Shown: in pieces, positions 4,361 to 5,524 of the stretch
How positions within the stretch are numbered: the first letter of the stretch is position 1
Layout: every line of letters begins with the position of its first letter
Assembly (NCBI GenBank): GCA_964458015.1
Contig: CAYWGR010000251.1
Coordinates: forward strand, 1-5,524
Direction of reading: 5' to 3'
DNA: 5,524 nucleotides
Source: CAYWGR01 sp964458015
GTDB taxonomy: Bacteria; Planctomycetota; Planctomycetia; Pirellulales; Thermoguttaceae
Notes under the pieces: generated by a model
Database searches by the model: none
Told to the model about the DNA's origin: nothing
Seen by the model: the letters and a program-made list of their open reading frames with translations, nothing else
Made by a program: the position numbers and the translations under genes

Positions 4361-5524
4361 TTATTGGTTGATTTGTTGGTCGTCCGTACTGTCGGGCGTA
4401 TTGTAGGCCCGCAATTCGGTGACGGAAATAAAGCCTTCGGAGCCGTTGCCTCGGACGCCGCCCAGGGCCCAGCCGTAGCCGGTGCGTTCTTCATCCGGAA
4501 GGCCGGTCAATGCGATTTCGAAAACCGCTCCGGGGCCCGGCGCTGCCTGGGGGCTAAAGGCTCCGTATAACGACTGATGCGCTACCTCGCGCCAATCGTC
4601 CGGATCTTCCTCGGGCGGAATTTGATTCGTGTCAACCGGGTTTTTCAGGATGAAAAGCCTGGGCATTTCGGCCCAACTGCCGCCGCGGCTGGTTTGTGCG
4701 GCCAGAAAGACTTTGATGCGATCGAACCGCGTATTCTTGTCGTAAAGCAGTCCGACAAAACAGGTCGAGGGTGCGGCGATTTGTTGATTCTTGATTTCCG
4801 ATCCTTGACGATTGCTCCCCGCTGCCCGGAACGTATCGAAACTGCTGCGAGGGCTGGTCTTGTTTTCGCCTCGACCGAATTGGCCGTCGGTGACCATTGC
4901 AAACGCAACTTTTCGATCGTTGTTGCCCAGCAATGTGCCATTGACGCTCCAGACGTTCTGATAGGCCGTGGCCACGAGTGCGGAAGGTGAAAGAATGCAT
5001 TGTGCGGCCCTGGCTTTACGAACGTCGCGCACGCTTGCATCTGCCGAGGGAACGGAACGGACTCGCACGGATCCGGCCGTCATTCTGCGAGGCGTTTCGT
5101 CGATCGCGGCAAAACAAATGCCTTCGCCCGCAACCAGGCGTTCGCGAAATACCTTGCCGCCGGTCCTGCTATCGCGTGCGGTTTCGACCGATCCACGGAT
5201 CACATAGATTTCACTCGATTGATCCGGCTTGACGTGGACCGTGAACTCCGTGCCGAGGTCGGTGACCGTGGCCGTCGGCGTTCGCACGGCGAAGATGGAA
5301 GCGGGAGATTGGGGGCGGGGGGCGGGAGAAGGCGAGGGATTAGGGATTAGGGATTGGGGATTGGAAATTGGGGATTTCGGGATTTCGGGATTTTGGGATT
5401 TTGGCTCTGATTCACTAGCCACTGACCACTGGCCACTGGCCACTGCTTGCCGGTCACTAGCCACTTTTTCTGATCCCTGACCCCTGACCCCTGACCTCTC
5501 CTCTCTCCCCTCTCCCCTCTTCTC
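4361..5524 (-). CDS. FecR-domain protein with C-terminal discoidin-like domain (5' end outside window)
   Basis: The visible part is 387 codons plus the stop, open to the window edge. FecR proteins relay envelope signals, usually to an ECF sigma factor. The conserved second half of the FecR domain is clear at 5293-5111: FAVRTPTATVTDLGTEFTV, then SEIYVIRGSVE and RLVAGEG. A linker leads to a C-terminal domain (about 4981-4395) with AFAMVTDGQFG, FDRIKVFL, WREVAH, GYGWALGGVRGNG and ISVTELRAYN, a pattern typical of discoidin or galactose-binding-like sandwiches. The first 77 visible codons are translated tandem heptamers (5294-5524), giving Pro/Ser/Asn-rich sequence such as SPISNPQSLIPNPSPSP where the first half of the FecR domain and a membrane helix would be expected. 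Either the real N-terminus lies beyond the repeats, or translation starts inside them; the first in-frame GTG in the window is at 5464. It could also be a repeat-damaged pseudogene. Confidence 0.82.
   Translation of the reverse strand, partial: EKRGEGREERSGVRGQGSEKVASDRQAVASGQWSVASESEPKSQNPEIPKSPISNPQSLIPNPSPSPAPRPQSPASIFAVRTPTATVTDLGTEFTVHVKPDQSSEIYVIRGSVETARDSRTGGKVFRERLVAGEGICFAAIDETPRRMTAGSVRVRSVPSADASVRDVRKARAAQCILSPSALVATAYQNVWSVNGTLLGNNDRKVAFAMVTDGQFGRGENKTSPRSSFDTFRAAGSNRQGSEIKNQQIAAPSTCFVGLLYDKNTRFDRIKVFLAAQTSRGGSWAEMPRLFILKNPVDTNQIPPEEDPDDWREVAHQSLYGAFSPQAAPGPGAVFEIALTGLPDEERTGYGWALGGVRGNGSEGFISVTELRAYNTPDSTDDQQINQ
4786..4806. repeat. Short run of degenerate GATTCTT heptamers inside the FecR-type gene
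   Basis: Three successive 7-base units, GATTCTT, GATTTCC and GATCCTT, lie in a segment of the C-terminal domain that looks inserted (encoding GSEIKNQQI). An 8-base relative (GATTTGTT) precedes them at 4778. They resemble the heptamers at 5336-5402 in length and GATT core. Three degenerate units may also be chance. Confidence 0.3.
5311..5359 (+). other. G-run cluster with G-quadruplex potential
   Basis: Seven runs of three or more G occur on the plus strand: 5311-5315, 5317-5322, 5324-5326, 5336-5338, 5343-5345, 5350-5352 and 5356-5359. The last four are separated by 3-4 bases, as in telomere-like GGGATTA repeats. This is the template strand of the FecR-type gene, so a quadruplex here could slow transcription. 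Folding is inferred from sequence pattern only. Confidence 0.45.
5336..5402. repeat. Tandem GGGATTA/GGGATTG heptamer array
   Basis: Seven-base units in strict register: GGGATTA (5336, 5343), GGGATTG (5350, 5357), GAAATTG (5364) and GGGATTT (5371). Then come looser 8-9-base units built on CGGGATTT and GGGATTTT. On the coding (minus) strand the unit reads CCCTAAT or CCCAATC. Length and sequence recall the heptanucleotide short tandem repeats known from heterocystous cyanobacteria. The array lies in frame inside the FecR-type gene. Confidence 0.85.
5413..5468. repeat. Tandem CACTGGC heptamer array
   Basis: Eight consecutive 7-base slots in one register: CACTAGC, CACTGAC, CACTGGC, CACTGGC, CACTGCT, TGCCGGT, CACTAGC and CACTTTT. 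The sixth slot is divergent. It is translated in the FecR-type frame as a Val/Ala/Ser/Gln-rich stretch (QAVASGQWSVAS). The core CACTGGCC also occurs in the palindromic repeat at 139-146. Confidence 0.85.
5469..5524. repeat. Tandem CCTGACC and TCTCCCC heptamer arrays running off the window
   Basis: The register of the previous array continues unbroken: TCTGATC, CCTGACC three times (5476-5496), TCTCCTC, TCTCCCC twice (5504-5517) and TCTTCTC. The array reaches the window edge, so its full length is unknown. No stop occurs in the FecR-type frame across it. Confidence 0.85.

Noticed and set aside
4156..4494. N-terminal extension of the PEP-CTERM protein up to an ATG at 4494, overlapping the FecR-type gene
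   Set aside because: The stretch has no domain character. A good ribosome site and a full signal peptide begin at 4155, so the extension is an accidental open frame.
4292..5040. Several plus- and minus-strand open frames inside the FecR-type gene
   Set aside because: They are overlapping frames in moderately GC-rich coding DNA; none shows family motifs, while the FecR frame does.
5336..5524. CRISPR array
   Set aside because: The repeats are contiguous 7-mers with no unique spacers and no cas genes nearby.

Overview
The window looks like a piece of a planctomycete chromosome (Pirellulales-like is my best guess). Four things point that way: a DUF1559 pseudopilin-like protein with the H-X9-DG tail, two proteins with a C-terminal PEP-CTERM sorting signal, a FecR-type protein carrying the TPTATVTDLGTEF signature, and several kinds of dispersed palindromic and heptameric repeats between or inside genes. 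All six credible genes lie on the minus strand, so the window reads functionally from right to left. No tRNA, rRNA, transposase or CRISPR array is visible.

In transcription order: (1) the 3' part of a FecR-domain gene with a C-terminal carbohydrate-binding-like domain (5524 to 4361), open to the window edge, whose visible 5' end is entirely short heptameric tandem repeats; (2) a secreted PEP-CTERM protein with a beta-sandwich-like body (4155 to 3361); (3) a strong hairpin, then a secreted SGNH/GDSL hydrolase that also ends in PEP-CTERM (3273 to 2506); (4) a near-perfect inverted pair of a 22-bp dispersed repeat, then a DUF1559 protein (2364 to 1411); (5) a 117-bp imperfect palindrome, then a small transthyretin-like lipoprotein (1236 to 832); (6) a 218-bp gap, then a divergent single-domain response-regulator receiver (613 to 191). 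The last 190 bases hold only repeats.

The common theme is the cell envelope. Five of the six products are predicted to be exported or envelope-associated: a FecR-type regulator, two PEP-CTERM proteins, a pilin-like protein and a lipoprotein. FecR genes usually work with an ECF sigma factor, and that partner, if present, would lie to the right of this window. Every gap is 87 bp or more and most carry a hairpin or repeat, so a single tight operon is unlikely. The genes are more likely separate or loosely coupled units.

The least ordinary feature is the run of heptamers filling the 5' 231 bases of the visible FecR reading frame. It stays open in exactly one frame and joins directly to the conserved half of the FecR domain. 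I see no convincing new defence or mobile system here.
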